Source of the DNA: Methylocapsa sp. S129
GTDB lineage: Bacteria > Pseudomonadota > Alphaproteobacteria > Rhizobiales > Beijerinckiaceae
DNA: 64,000 bases
Reading direction: 5' to 3'
Assembly (NCBI RefSeq): GCF_009765995.1
Contig: NZ_LMUI01000023.1
Coordinates: forward strand, 128,640-192,639
In this document: positions 17,355 to 25,829 of the stretch, piece by piece
Numbering within the stretch: position 1 is the stretch's first letter
How the letters are laid out: the number at the start of each line of letters is the position of its first letter
Position numbers and translations under genes: made by a program
The notes under the pieces: generated by a model
Databases searched by the model: none
The model's input: the letters and a program-made list of their open reading frames with translations, nothing else
Told to the model about the DNA's origin: nothing

Positions 17355-18116
17355 CTAGGCCATCTCCAACATATCCGAAAAAATCGCGACAAGGTCCGTC
17401 CCGCCTTCCTCGTCGACGAGCGTCAGCGCCGCCTCGATATGGTCGAGATGGGCCATGGCGAGCGTGGTCGCGCGTTCGGAATCGCCGACCGCCAGGGCTT
17501 CGACGATCGGGTCATGCTCGCGCAACGAGCAATCGAGTTGCGTCGTCGTCGCATAGGCGGCCAAGGCGAGCGACATTTGCGCGATGAGGTCGCGCAGCAT
17601 CGAGACGAAAACGCCGTTTCCCGCCAGTTCCGCGAGCTTCAGGTGGAAATTTCCCGACAGGCGGATTTCCGCGCTGCGGTCCTTGGCGGCGACGGCGTGG
17701 TGCTCGGCGATCAGATGCGCCCTGAGCGACGCGGCCGCTTCATGGCGTTCGCCTTCGGGGAGCGCCGCGACGAGACGCACGACCTCCCTTTCGAGCAGCC
17801 GGCGCGCCTGGAAGACGTCGCGCGTTTCCTTGGCCGAGGGCCGCGCGACAAAAGCGCCGCGATTGGGTTCGAGTTGCACGATCCGCCGCTGCGACAGGAT
17901 CAGCAGCACTTTGCGGATGCGCGCGCGGTTGAGCTTAAAGATTTCCGCGAGCTGTTCCTCCACCAGCTTGACGCCAGGCGCCAGCCGGCGCTCGGCGACC
18001 GCCTGAATCACGGCGTTGAACATCCGCTCCTCGGCCGCCGACAGGCCGACGATCCGCTGGTCCGTTTCCCTCGCCGGCGCGTTATTAGCGGCGAGCGAAG
18101 ACTTGCGTCGTGTCAT
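17355..18116 (-). CDS. GntR family regulator, FCD type (island copy 1)
   Basis: A 253-residue regulator with an N-terminal winged HTH (about residues 28-95, including AEIFKLNRARIRKVLLILSQ and LEPNRGAFVARPS) and a C-terminal helical FCD ligand-binding domain (HLKLAELAGN and LREHDPIVEAL, carrying metal-binding-type histidines). It follows the hydrolase gene on the minus strand after 54 bases. It is a candidate to bind the TTGTTWACAA sites in this island. The ligand is unknown and is probably the imported substrate or a breakdown product. Confidence 0.88.
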   Translation of the reverse strand: MTRRKSSLAANNAPARETDQRIVGLSAAEERMFNAVIQAVAERRLAPGVKLVEEQLAEIFKLNRARIRKVLLILSQRRIVQLEPNRGAFVARPSAKETRDVFQARRLLEREVVRLVAALPEGERHEAAASLRAHLIAEHHAVAAKDRSAEIRLSGNFHLKLAELAGNGVFVSMLRDLIAQMSLALAAYATTTQLDCSLREHDPIVEALAVGDSERATTLAMAHLDHIEAALTLVDEEGGTDLVAIFSDMLEMA

Positions 18117-18170
18117 GAATCTTACCGGTTCTCGAAAACGCTCTCGGGCTCAACGCCGAAACGATTCCCT

Positions 18171-18995
18171 TCATTGTGTCAGTTCGGCCATGCTCCTCGC
18201 AAGAACGCCGTCGCCAGCGGCGAGCGTTTCGAGGATCGAAAAATGGTCCGCGCCTTCGACCGGTAGGATACCCGGTCGCCAACCCTGGGCCCTCAAAACC
18301 TCGCCGAAATCGCGCGACTGGCGCTGGATTTCGGGACGCTCTTTGTCGCCAAAAGCGAGCACGAGAGGTTTTGGCGCCCCCACCGGCCGGTGCAGCGGAG
18401 AAAACTGGCGGGCGTCCTCCGCCGACATGCCGATCGCATCGTTGAGACTCGACAGGCGGATCGGCTCGAGATCGTAGATTCCGCTGATCAGCAAGCCGCC
18501 CCTCACCTGCGGCAGGTCCAAGGCATAGGCCATGAGATGGGCCCCTGTCGAGATTCCGCACAGCCATACCTCAGACTTGCCGCTCACGATTGTTAACAAT
18601 TTCTCGGCGAGCCATTGCGTCATCGCGATCGCTTCCGCGCATATGTCGGCCATGCCTGCGGCCGGCGCCAGCGTATATTCGCCGATCGCGACGTTCAGGC
18701 CATGCGCGAGCAGACCTGCCGCGATGAAAGCCTGCCCCTCCTTGTCGTTCCATTGCCAATAGCCGCCGTGCAGGAACAGAATTGTCGGCCGCGAGGGCTG
18801 GCCGCAGGGAAAGATGTCGAGGCGCTGGCGAACGCCCTCGCCATAGCGCAGATCGCGCAGGCAAGGCCTGGCGGCGTAAAGAGCGCCGCTTCGGTCCGCC
18901 CAGCGCGCGAGATAGCCCTCCCAGCCGGGCACGACAGCGCGATTGTTGTATGCGGCGTCGAGGCCGGCGCGGTCCATTCCCCGATAGAAATTCAT
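18171..18995 (-). CDS. Alpha/beta hydrolase, arylformamidase-like
   Basis: A 274-residue alpha/beta hydrolase with the oxyanion motif FLHGGYW (about residue 75), nucleophile elbow GISTG (S149), and the C-terminal GADHFSIL histidine. Relatives with HGGYW and an N-terminal FYRGMDRAGLDAAYNN are annotated as kynurenine formamidase-like esterases, so amide or ester hydrolysis of a small substrate is likely. I prefer the ATG at 18993-18995 (MNFYRG), where homologues begin and TTGGACAG precedes; ATG 19019 would add eight residues. It is divergent from the first oxygenase gene across a repeat-containing gap and upstream of a GntR gene. Confidence 0.8.
   Translation of the reverse strand: MNFYRGMDRAGLDAAYNNRAVVPGWEGYLARWADRSGALYAARPCLRDLRYGEGVRQRLDIFPCGQPSRPTILFLHGGYWQWNDKEGQAFIAAGLLAHGLNVAIGEYTLAPAAGMADICAEAIAMTQWLAEKLLTIVSGKSEVWLCGISTGAHLMAYALDLPQVRGGLLISGIYDLEPIRLSSLNDAIGMSAEDARQFSPLHRPVGAPKPLVLAFGDKERPEIQRQSRDFGEVLRAQGWRPGILPVEGADHFSILETLAAGDGVLARSMAELTQ
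18588..18600. promoter_or_regulatory. Intragenic copy of the GATTGTTAACAAT operator-like site
   Basis: GATTGTTAACAAT inside the hydrolase coding region matches 13 of 14 bases of the perfect palindrome at 20917-20930. It lies about 400 bases downstream of the hydrolase start. FCD-type GntR proteins bind TNGTNNNACNA-like palindromes, so this may be an auxiliary site. A chance occurrence is possible but the sequence is markedly AT-rich for this gene. Confidence 0.4.
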
Positions 18996-19043
18996 GCGTT
19001 CTGTCCAAAAAAGCGCCATGGCGTTGCTGATTATTTAATCTTG

Positions 19044-19068
19044 TATTGTTTACACTATTGTTTACAAA
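19044..19068. promoter_or_regulatory. Tandem TATTGTTTACA direct repeats in the divergent promoter
   Basis: TATTGTTTACA occurs at 19044-19054 and again at 19056-19066, 12 bases apart, in the AT-rich gap between the hydrolase gene and the first oxygenase gene. The second copy extends to TTGTTTACAA, an imperfect palindrome of the same type as TTGTTAACAA at 20917-20930. Probable binding sites for one of the two island GntR proteins, controlling both divergent transcripts. Confidence 0.55.
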
Positions 19069-19104
19069 AATTCAACATCGAAAGACGCAGCGAAGGAGGC
19101 GCAT

Positions 19105-20118
19105 ATGGCCGCGCTCGAACAAGTCCCGATCGTCGATCTCCAGCCATTCCTGGCCGGAACGCCCGAAGAAAAAAAGCGCGTCGCCGGGTTGGTCGACAGG
19201 ACGAACCGCGAAATCGGCTTTCTCGTCATTACCGGCCATGGCTTCGATCCCGATCTTTTGTCGGGCTGGTTCGACGCGTCGCGCCGGTTCTTCGAGCAAT
19301 CCGCCGAGGCCAAGCTGAAATATGTCCCGGCGACGCCGGAATCGCATCAAGGCTATCATCGCCTCGCCGCCTCGGGGCTGGCCGCCAAGGAGGGGCGGGA
19401 GGCGCCGCCGGATCTGCGCGAATATTTCATGATCGGCCGAATGGATGTCGCCGATCCCTATTTCCACACGGAGGCGGCGCGCCGCTTTTATCGGGAGAAT
19501 GGCTGGCCGGCCTTCCCGCCCGATTTCCGTCTGTTGGGCGAGAATTATTACCGCGCCGTCGAAAATCTCGGCCGCCAGCTCATGGCCTTGTTCGCGGCGG
19601 CGCTGGGCCTCGACGAAGCCTATTTCAAGCCTGCGATCGACAAGCACTTTTCCGTCGTCAGTTCGATCTATTATCCCGCCCAGCGCGAGGCGCCCGCGCC
19701 CGGTCAATTGCGCGCGGGCGCGCATACCGATTACGGCGCCCTGACGATCCTCGCCCCGAGCGATTCGCCGGGCGGCCTGCAGGTGCGCATGCCGTCCGGC
19801 GAATGGGCCGACGTGCCGTTCGTCCCGGGCGCTTTCGTCATCAACATCGGCGATATGATGCAGCGCTGGACCAACGACCGCTGGCTCTCGAACATGCATC
19901 GCGTCGTCAATCCGCCCGCGCAAAGCGCCGCGCCGCCGCGTCCGCGCCAGTCGATCGCTTTCTTCCTGCATCCCAATTACGACGCGGTCGTCGAATGCCT
20001 GCCCACCTGCCAGAGCGCGGATCATCCGGCCCAATACGAGCCGATCCGCGCGGGCGATTACATGATGACGAAGGAAGCCGCGATCGCCGCCGCCAAGCCG
20101 TCAAAATCGGCGGCCTGA
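19105..20118 (+). CDS. Isopenicillin-N-synthase-family 2-oxoglutarate/Fe(II) oxygenase 1
   Basis: A 337-residue oxygenase. The DIOX_N-like N terminus begins VPIVDLQPFLAGTPEEK; the double-stranded beta-helix core holds the iron triad H207 and D209 (AHTDYGALTIL) and H265 (MHRVVNP), and R281-x-S283 binds the 2-oxoglutarate carboxylate. The family hydroxylates or desaturates small molecules; bacterial members include thymine-7-hydroxylase-like and purine-acting enzymes, but the substrate here is unknown. A paralogue lies 1 kb downstream. It is divergent from the hydrolase and followed convergently by the second GntR gene. Confidence 0.9.
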   Translation: MAALEQVPIVDLQPFLAGTPEEKKRVAGLVDRTNREIGFLVITGHGFDPDLLSGWFDASRRFFEQSAEAKLKYVPATPESHQGYHRLAASGLAAKEGREAPPDLREYFMIGRMDVADPYFHTEAARRFYRENGWPAFPPDFRLLGENYYRAVENLGRQLMALFAAALGLDEAYFKPAIDKHFSVVSSIYYPAQREAPAPGQLRAGAHTDYGALTILAPSDSPGGLQVRMPSGEWADVPFVPGAFVINIGDMMQRWTNDRWLSNMHRVVNPPAQSAAPPRPRQSIAFFLHPNYDAVVECLPTCQSADHPAQYEPIRAGDYMMTKEAAIAAAKPSKSAA

Positions 20119-20146
20119 GCGGGACGCGGCGATGCCTGAGCGAGGG

Positions 20147-20881
20147 TCAGCCCACCGTCTCGATGATGCGCTTCAGATCGACGTCGCGGCGCGGCGGCGG
20201 GTAGAAATCGAGTTCCGCCTCCAGCACGAACAGGCACCGCTCGATCTGGCGAGCGGCGAGCAGGCTCTGGCCCGATTCGATCAGCTCCATCAGCAGGCGA
20301 TATTGCTCCGGCATCGTTGCGAATGCGCGGGGCGTGCCATAGACGCCGAGAATCAGCGAGGTCCGCAGGATCAGTTGTTCGAGCGCGGCGGTCAGCGCCT
20401 CGTTATGCGCCAAAGCGGCGAGCGACAGATGGAAGCCGCTGATCCCGCTGATCGCGAGTTTACGGTTGCCGCGATTCCAGTTGAGCTCCTGATCCCTCAC
20501 TTGGCGCCAGAGGACGCCGATCTGATAGGTCAGGATGGTGCGGGTGACGATTTCCGTCGTGACGCGCTCGATCGCGCGCCGCGCTTCGAACACGTCGCGC
20601 GCTTCCTTGACGCCGGGCCAGGCGACGAAGGCGCCGCGATTCTTCTGCAGGTCGACCAGGTTTTCGAAGGCGAGCCGCTGAAAGGCGGCGCGGACGAAGA
20701 AGCGCTTGGTGGCGAAGGATTCGGCGATCGTCTCCTCAGGCAGCTTGGTTCCCGGCGGCAGATCGCCGGCCGAGACCGCGGCTCTGATGCGTTCGCAAAT
20801 CGCGCTCTCGACATCGTCGGATTTGATTCGAGGCCGCAAGCTGCGCTTCGGTTCGACGATTTTCTCGGCCGTTTTGCCCAA
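20147..20881 (-). CDS. GntR family regulator, FCD type (island copy 2)
   Basis: A 244-residue GntR protein: winged HTH (about residues 20-90, LPEETIAESFATKRFFVRAAFQRLAFENL and KNRGAFVAWPG) plus a helical FCD-like domain. The start is TTG at 20879-20881, supported by GAAGGTC upstream. It is divergent from the second oxygenase operon across a perfect GATTGTTAACAATC palindrome, so autoregulation and control of the oxygenase-CapA-ABC operon are likely. It shares architecture with the GntR at 17355 but is clearly a distinct sequence. Confidence 0.87.
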   Translation of the reverse strand: MGKTAEKIVEPKRSLRPRIKSDDVESAICERIRAAVSAGDLPPGTKLPEETIAESFATKRFFVRAAFQRLAFENLVDLQKNRGAFVAWPGVKEARDVFEARRAIERVTTEIVTRTILTYQIGVLWRQVRDQELNWNRGNRKLAISGISGFHLSLAALAHNEALTAALEQLILRTSLILGVYGTPRAFATMPEQYRLLMELIESGQSLLAARQIERCLFVLEAELDFYPPPRRDVDLKRIIETVG

Positions 20882-20916
20882 TGTCTGACCTTCAGCTTGC
20901 CAATTTTATCATCGCA

Positions 20917-20930
20917 GATTGTTAACAATC
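20917..20930. promoter_or_regulatory. Perfect palindromic operator GATTGTTAACAATC
   Basis: A 14-base perfect palindrome in the gap between the divergent GntR gene and oxygenase 2. It fits the FCD-GntR half-site logic (TTGT/ACAA) and matches the tandem TTGTTTACA repeats at 19044-19068 and the intragenic site at 18588. It lies about 36 bases upstream of the GntR start and about 120 upstream of the oxygenase ATG. Confidence 0.65.
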
Positions 20931-21050
20931 ATGGAAATTTTGTCAATGATTCTCGTCAGCAAGGCCTAATTTCCAACTAAGTAATTGATTTCTATGGGAT
21001 GGTACGGCGGTTGCTCCGAAACGCGCAGAATTCAAACACGAGAGCCTCCC

Positions 21051-22040
21051 ATGAAGAAAATGACATCCATCCCCGTCATCGACCTTGCCCCCTATCTCGA
21101 AGGGACGCCGGAAGGCCGCAAGAAAGTCGCCGCCGAAGTCAACAAGGCTTGCGAGGAGATCGGCTTCTTCCTGATCAAAGGCCATGGCGTCGCCCAGGAT
21201 ATCGTCGATCGCACGTATAATACGGCCGAATCTTTCTTCCGCTTGCCCATCGACGACAAGCTGCCGATCAAAACCCCCTCCGTCGATATCGCCCGGGGCT
21301 ACACGCCGTTCAAAGGCGAGACGCTGTCGGCGGGCCTCGGCAAGGCGGCCCCGGCCGATCTCAAGGAAATCATCGATATGGGGCCGGTCGACGTGCCCGG
21401 CGGCGAATATTACGAGCGCCCGGACGCGAAGAATTTCTTTCACCCCAATCTGTGGCCGGCCAAGCCCGACAATTTCCAGCCGGCGATGGAGACCTATTAC
21501 CGGCGGATGAACCGCCTCGCCAACGATCTCATGGGCATTTTCGCCCTCGCGCTCGACCTGCCCGACGACTTCTTCTTCGACAAGCTCGACAAGAACATGA
21601 GCGCGTTGCGGATCATCTGCTATCCCGAGCAAAAAGAAGCGCCCGAGCCCGGGCAATTGCGCGGCGGCGCCCATACCGATTACGGCACGCTGACGATCCT
21701 GATGTCGGACAAGGCGGCCGGCGGCCTCCAGGCGCAGCATCGCGACGGCTATTGGGTCGATGTCGTGACCGAGCCGGGCACTTACGTCATCAATATCGGC
21801 GACATCATGCAGATATGGACGAACGACCGCTGGGTTTCGACCATGCATCGGGTCGTCAATCCGCCGGCGGAACTGGCCGACAAATCGCGGCGCCATTCCA
21901 TCGTGTTCTTCCACCAGCCCAATTACGACGCGCTGATCGATACGCTGCCCTCATGCTTCAGCGCGCAGCGGCCCAAGAAATACGAGCCGCTCACCTACAA
22001 AGACCATTGGCTCGGCAAGTGGAACGCGACGCGCAAATGA
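21051..22040 (+). CDS. Isopenicillin-N-synthase-family 2-oxoglutarate/Fe(II) oxygenase 2
   Basis: A 329-residue paralogue of the oxygenase at 19105, with the same N-terminal IPVIDLAPYLEGTPEGRKK pattern, iron ligands H208 and D210 (AHTDYGTLTIL) and H266 (MHRVVNP), and R281-x-S283 for the co-substrate. ATG 21051 (MKKMTSIPV) is the homologous start; a frame from 20985 adds unconserved residues. It heads a plus-strand run with the CapA-like gene (40 bases later) and the ABC importer, so it probably oxidises the compound that importer brings in. Substrate unknown. Confidence 0.9.
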   Translation: MKKMTSIPVIDLAPYLEGTPEGRKKVAAEVNKACEEIGFFLIKGHGVAQDIVDRTYNTAESFFRLPIDDKLPIKTPSVDIARGYTPFKGETLSAGLGKAAPADLKEIIDMGPVDVPGGEYYERPDAKNFFHPNLWPAKPDNFQPAMETYYRRMNRLANDLMGIFALALDLPDDFFFDKLDKNMSALRIICYPEQKEAPEPGQLRGGAHTDYGTLTILMSDKAAGGLQAQHRDGYWVDVVTEPGTYVINIGDIMQIWTNDRWVSTMHRVVNPPAELADKSRRHSIVFFHQPNYDALIDTLPSCFSAQRPKKYEPLTYKDHWLGKWNATRK

Positions 22041-22080
22041 CCCGGCCAACCGCCCGTCACTCCTGAACCATAGGTTGGCC

Positions 22081-23205
22081 ATGCAGCCCATGATCCTGGC
22101 TCTCAGCGGCGACATCCTTCCCACGCGCCGTCTCACGGCGCCCGCCCGCGCCGTCGAGGATGTCTATGATCTCATTCGCACGGCCGATCTCGCGATCGGC
22201 AATTTCGAGATGCCGCTGACGGATGGCGGCGCGCCCGTCCAGAAGCTCCTGAATATCCGCGCGGCGCCGGAGATCGCCGCCGATGTCCCCGCGCTCGGCT
22301 TCGGCGTCCTGACGCTGGCGAATAACCATGCTGTCGATTATGGCTGGACCGGCCTTGAGGACACGCTCTGGCTTCTGCGCGAGCAGAAAATAACAGTCGT
22401 CGGCGCGGGGTGGAACGAGGCCGAGGCGGCGGCGCCCGCCACGCTCGATGTGCAAGGGCGACGGATCGCCATCATCGCCTTTTCCTGCCTGACGCCAACG
22501 GGCATGAGCGCCGCGCCAGACCGCCCTGGCATAGCCGCCCTGCATGTCGAGACCGCTTACGAGATCGATCCTTGGTATCAGATGGAGGAGCCCGGCGATC
22601 CCTCCGTCGTCAAGATCAAGACGCGGATCCGGGATCTCGATCTGGCCAAAGCGACGCGGCTGGTCGCCGAAGCGCGCGCCGCCTGCGACTTCCTCGTCGT
22701 CACCATCCATTGGGGTTTCGGCTCCGGCGAAGAGCTCGCCGAATACCAGCTTCCGCTCGGCCAGGCGCTGATCGACGCGGGGGCCGATGTCGTTCACGGC
22801 CATCACCCGCATGCGGTGCACGCCATCGGATTTCATCGCGGCAAGCCGATCTTCTTCGGGCCCGGCACTTTCATCGGCCAGCAAGTGTTCCTGGACGCGC
22901 CGCCCAACGTGAAGGCCTTGTGGGCGGGCATGTCGCCGGACGGCTACGTCGCGCGCTTAAGTCTCGCGAGCGGCGCCGACCCGACCATTGCACTTCATCC
23001 CACCACGCTCGATGCGGATCGGCTGCCGCGACTGGCGCACGGGGATGATTTCGACCGAATCGCGGAGCGGCTGAAACGCCTTTCCGCCCCCTATGGCGCC
23101 GTCATCTCTTCGGACGGCGGCGTCCTTCATGCCGCGCCGATTCCCGGCTGCCCGCGGCAATCACACGGCCCATGCATCGGCTCATGCCGGCGCTCATCAA
23201 CTTAA
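22081..23205 (+). CDS. CapA-family metallophosphatase-like protein
   Basis: A 374-residue CapA/PgsA-domain protein. The calcineurin-like metal motifs are ALSGDILPTRRL at the N terminus, GNFEMPLT, TLANNHAVDYG, VTIHWGFG, and GHHPHAVHAIGFHRGKPIFFGPG. No signal peptide or membrane anchor is seen, unlike the poly-gamma-glutamate CapA proteins, so a cytosolic hydrolase acting in this catabolic operon is more likely than capsule synthesis. It sits between oxygenase 2 and the sugar-type importer. The last 20 residues (cysteine-rich) look unconserved. Confidence 0.82.
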   Translation: MQPMILALSGDILPTRRLTAPARAVEDVYDLIRTADLAIGNFEMPLTDGGAPVQKLLNIRAAPEIAADVPALGFGVLTLANNHAVDYGWTGLEDTLWLLREQKITVVGAGWNEAEAAAPATLDVQGRRIAIIAFSCLTPTGMSAAPDRPGIAALHVETAYEIDPWYQMEEPGDPSVVKIKTRIRDLDLAKATRLVAEARAACDFLVVTIHWGFGSGEELAEYQLPLGQALIDAGADVVHGHHPHAVHAIGFHRGKPIFFGPGTFIGQQVFLDAPPNVKALWAGMSPDGYVARLSLASGADPTIALHPTTLDADRLPRLAHGDDFDRIAERLKRLSAPYGAVISSDGGVLHAAPIPGCPRQSHGPCIGSCRRSST

Positions 23206-23219
23206 GGGGGACGACGCAT

Positions 23220-24230
23220 ATGCTTAACAGGATGAATATCCCTGCGCCCACGAAACGGAGCCGCACACGACGCGTGGCCGCGATGGCTCTCTCGACTGCC
23301 GCTTTGGCGGTCGTCGCTCTCGGCCCATCGTCAGCCGCGCGCGCCGACGAGAAGATCATCGCCATCAGTTTCCCGAACGCGTCGATCATCGGCGCCGTCG
23401 TGACCGAGATCGAAGCGGCCAAAGCCAAGGGCGCGGCGATGGGCTACAAAGTCGTGGTCGACGATCCCGGCACCGATCTCAACAAGCAGATCAACACGAT
23501 CAAGACCTGGACCGAACAGAAAGTCTCGGTGATCGTCTGCAACACGCTACAGCCCGCCGCCTTCGAATCGGTCGCCAAGCAGGCGCGCGCCGCCGGCGTG
23601 AAATGGATCACCTACGGACAGAAGATCGACAACCAGGACGCGACCGTCGGCTATGCGCAATATCACGACGGGCGTGCGCTCGGCGAATATGCCGGAAGCT
23701 GGATTACCGAGAAACAAGGCGGCAAGGCCAAGGTCGTCATCCTCGGCTATGAAAAGGGCGTCTGGGGCCAGCAGCGCGGCAGCGGCATCAAGGATGGCGT
23801 CAAGGCCAAGGCGCCGAACGCCGAGATCGTGGCGGAGCAAGACGCGATCAGCCCGACCGAAGGCTTGAACGTCACGCGCTCGATTCTGGAGGCCCATCCC
23901 GACGCCAACGTCATTCTCGGCGTCGAAGATCCGGCGACCGAAGGCGCTTACAAGGCCTGGATCGCGGCCGGCAAGGACAAAGCCGATCCGAACGCGTTCA
24001 TCGGCGGCATGGACGGCACCGCTCAGGCTCTCAAGCTTCTGAGGGAGGGCGGCACGGTTTATCGCGCATCGATGGCGATCCCGCTCGTCGCGGTCGGCGA
24101 GGCGATGGTGACCACCGGCGACGCCCTCCTCAAGGGAACCAACAAGGGCGACGACATAGTTCCCCTGGAGCTCGTGGTCGAAAAATCGCCCAAGGCGGAG
24201 GAATATTTGAAGCAGCAGGGCGAGAAATAG
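23220..24230 (+). CDS. Sugar-type ABC transporter substrate-binding protein
   Basis: A 336-residue periplasmic binding protein of the ribose/LacI type (Peripla_BP_4). A Sec signal peptide spans about residues 1-42, ending SSAARADEK. The mature part has the expected IIAISFPNASIIGAVVTEI start, WITYGQKI, and the hinge-region pattern DGTAQALKLLREGG. The start ATG 23220 follows TAAGGGGG. It is the first gene of the importer, followed after a stable hairpin by the ATPase. Members also bind nucleosides, inositols and autoinducer-2, so a non-sugar ligand is possible given the oxygenase neighbours. Confidence 0.9.
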   Translation: MLNRMNIPAPTKRSRTRRVAAMALSTAALAVVALGPSSAARADEKIIAISFPNASIIGAVVTEIEAAKAKGAAMGYKVVVDDPGTDLNKQINTIKTWTEQKVSVIVCNTLQPAAFESVAKQARAAGVKWITYGQKIDNQDATVGYAQYHDGRALGEYAGSWITEKQGGKAKVVILGYEKGVWGQQRGSGIKDGVKAKAPNAEIVAEQDAISPTEGLNVTRSILEAHPDANVILGVEDPATEGAYKAWIAAGKDKADPNAFIGGMDGTAQALKLLREGGTVYRASMAIPLVAVGEAMVTTGDALLKGTNKGDDIVPLELVVEKSPKAEEYLKQQGEK

Positions 24231-24257
24231 GCGGCGGCCGAACGCGTCGACCGCATG

Positions 24258-24282
24258 CGGCCGGGCGTCTTCCGCCCGGCCG
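24258..24282. terminator. Intercistronic hairpin after the binding-protein gene
   Basis: CGGCCGGGCG and CGCCCGGCCG form a perfect 10-base stem around a 5-base loop (TCTTC). It lies 28 bases after the binding-protein stop and 42 before the ATPase start and has no T-run. Such hairpins commonly protect the upstream binding-protein mRNA or attenuate transcription so that the binding protein is made in excess over the membrane parts. Confidence 0.5.
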
Positions 24283-24323
24283 GTTCCTTGCATGCCGCTT
24301 CTCGTCGAAAGGAACCCGTCCGC

Positions 24324-25829
24324 ATGGCCTTCGCGGTTTATGGCTTGAAGAAATCCTACGGCGGCGTCGAGGTTCTCAAAGGCGTGGACCTGCAGGTCGC
24401 CGACGGCGAGATCCACGCTCTGCTCGGCGCCAACGGCGCCGGCAAGTCGACCCTGATCAAGTGCCTGTCGGGCGCGATCCAGCCCGACGACGGCGTGATT
24501 ATCGTCGGCGCCGACAAGTTCAACGCCCTGACGCCGCGCGAGGCCCGTCAGGCCGGGATCGCCGTCGTCTACCAGGACCTGTCGCTCGCCGCGACGCTCG
24601 ACGTCGCCGATAACATGTTCCTCGGTCAGGAATTGCGGTTCGGCCCTTTTGTGCGCAAGCGCGCGCAGCGCAGGGAGGCCGCCCGCTGGCTCGACGAGAT
24701 GGGGACCGGCATTGCGCCGACGGCGGCGCTGTCCAGCCTCGGCAATGCCGGCCTGCAGGCGGTCGAGATCGCCAAGGCTTTGCGCACGCGGCCCAAGGTC
24801 CTCATCCTCGACGAGCCGACCGCCGCTCTGTCCGAACGTGAAGCGGCGACGCTCGGCGCGCATCTTCTCGAATTGAAGAAGCAGAATCTGCCCTTGCTTT
24901 ATGTGACGCACAGGCTGGGCGAAATCTTCGCCCTCGCCGATCGCGTCACGGTGTTGCGCGGCGGCCGCGTCGCGCTGACCGGCAAAGTGTCGCAATTCGA
25001 TCGCGACGCTCTGGTCGACGCGATCGTCGGCGAGCGCATCGATCGGGGCCGGCCGGCGCCGTTTGAAGAACAGCCGGACGCAGAGCCCATCCTGCGCGTC
25101 GACGGGCTTCTGGCTGCTGGCGTCGGCCCGGTCAGCTTCGCCATCAGGCCTGGCGAAATCGTCGGCGTTTTCGGCCTCGTTGGATCCGGCCGCACCGAAC
25201 TCCTCGAAACGCTGTTCGGAAGCCGCGTGCGCTACGGCGGGACTGTCGCCGTGGCCGGCAAGCCGCTGAGGGCTGGAGGGCCTGGGGACGCTGTGGCGGC
25301 GGGCCTCGCCCTCGTCCCTGCGGACCGATTGCGCAAGAGCATTCTGGGCGCGCTTTCGGCGGGCGAGAACATGCTGCTGTCGTCGTTCGGCCGGCTGGGG
25401 CGGATCGGCATGCGCAATCGGCGCGCCGAACGGCGGACATTCGCGCAGGCCGCCGGGCGGCTCGATCTGCGCCCGCCCCGGATGGACCTGGAGGCGCGGC
25501 GATTCTCCGGCGGCAATCAGCAAAAGCTTGTCATCGCCCGCTGGCTCAACGACACCCAGAATTGCCGGGTGCTGATGCTTGACGAGCCGACCCAGGGCGT
25601 CGATGTCGGCGCGCGCCGCGACATTTATGCGGCGTTGCGCGCGACTGCGGAATCGGGCGCCAGCGTCCTCGTCACTTCGTCGGAGCCGGAGGAGCTGGTG
25701 CAGATCGCCCACCGCGTCATCGTTCTCTCAGGCGGCCGCATCGCGGCGATCGTCAGCGCGGCCGACATCGAGGAAAGCCTGCTTCTCTCGCTCGCGCATA
25801 AAATCGAGCATCAAGGACATGCCGCATGA
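24324..25829 (+). CDS. Sugar-type ABC transporter ATP-binding protein (RbsA-like, two ATPase domains)
   Basis: A 501-residue tandem ATPase. The first domain has Walker A GANGAGKST and Walker B VLILDEPTAAL, with a divergent signature (LGNAGLQAVEIAKAL). The second has the degenerate Walker A GLVGSGRTEL typical of RbsA/MglA, a good signature FSGGNQQKLVIARWL and LMLDEPTQGVDVGAR. ATG 24324 follows GAAAGGA. It overlaps the permease gene by four bases. It energises import of the ligand captured by the protein at 23220. Confidence 0.93.
   Translation: MAFAVYGLKKSYGGVEVLKGVDLQVADGEIHALLGANGAGKSTLIKCLSGAIQPDDGVIIVGADKFNALTPREARQAGIAVVYQDLSLAATLDVADNMFLGQELRFGPFVRKRAQRREAARWLDEMGTGIAPTAALSSLGNAGLQAVEIAKALRTRPKVLILDEPTAALSEREAATLGAHLLELKKQNLPLLYVTHRLGEIFALADRVTVLRGGRVALTGKVSQFDRDALVDAIVGERIDRGRPAPFEEQPDAEPILRVDGLLAAGVGPVSFAIRPGEIVGVFGLVGSGRTELLETLFGSRVRYGGTVAVAGKPLRAGGPGDAVAAGLALVPADRLRKSILGALSAGENMLLSSFGRLGRIGMRNRRAERRTFAQAAGRLDLRPPRMDLEARRFSGGNQQKLVIARWLNDTQNCRVLMLDEPTQGVDVGARRDIYAALRATAESGASVLVTSSEPEELVQIAHRVIVLSGGRIAAIVSAADIEESLLLSLAHKIEHQGHAA

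Noticed and set aside
22081-23205. Capsule (poly-gamma-glutamate) synthesis role for the CapA-like gene
   Set aside because: No signal or membrane anchor and no capB/capC partners; its neighbours are catabolic.
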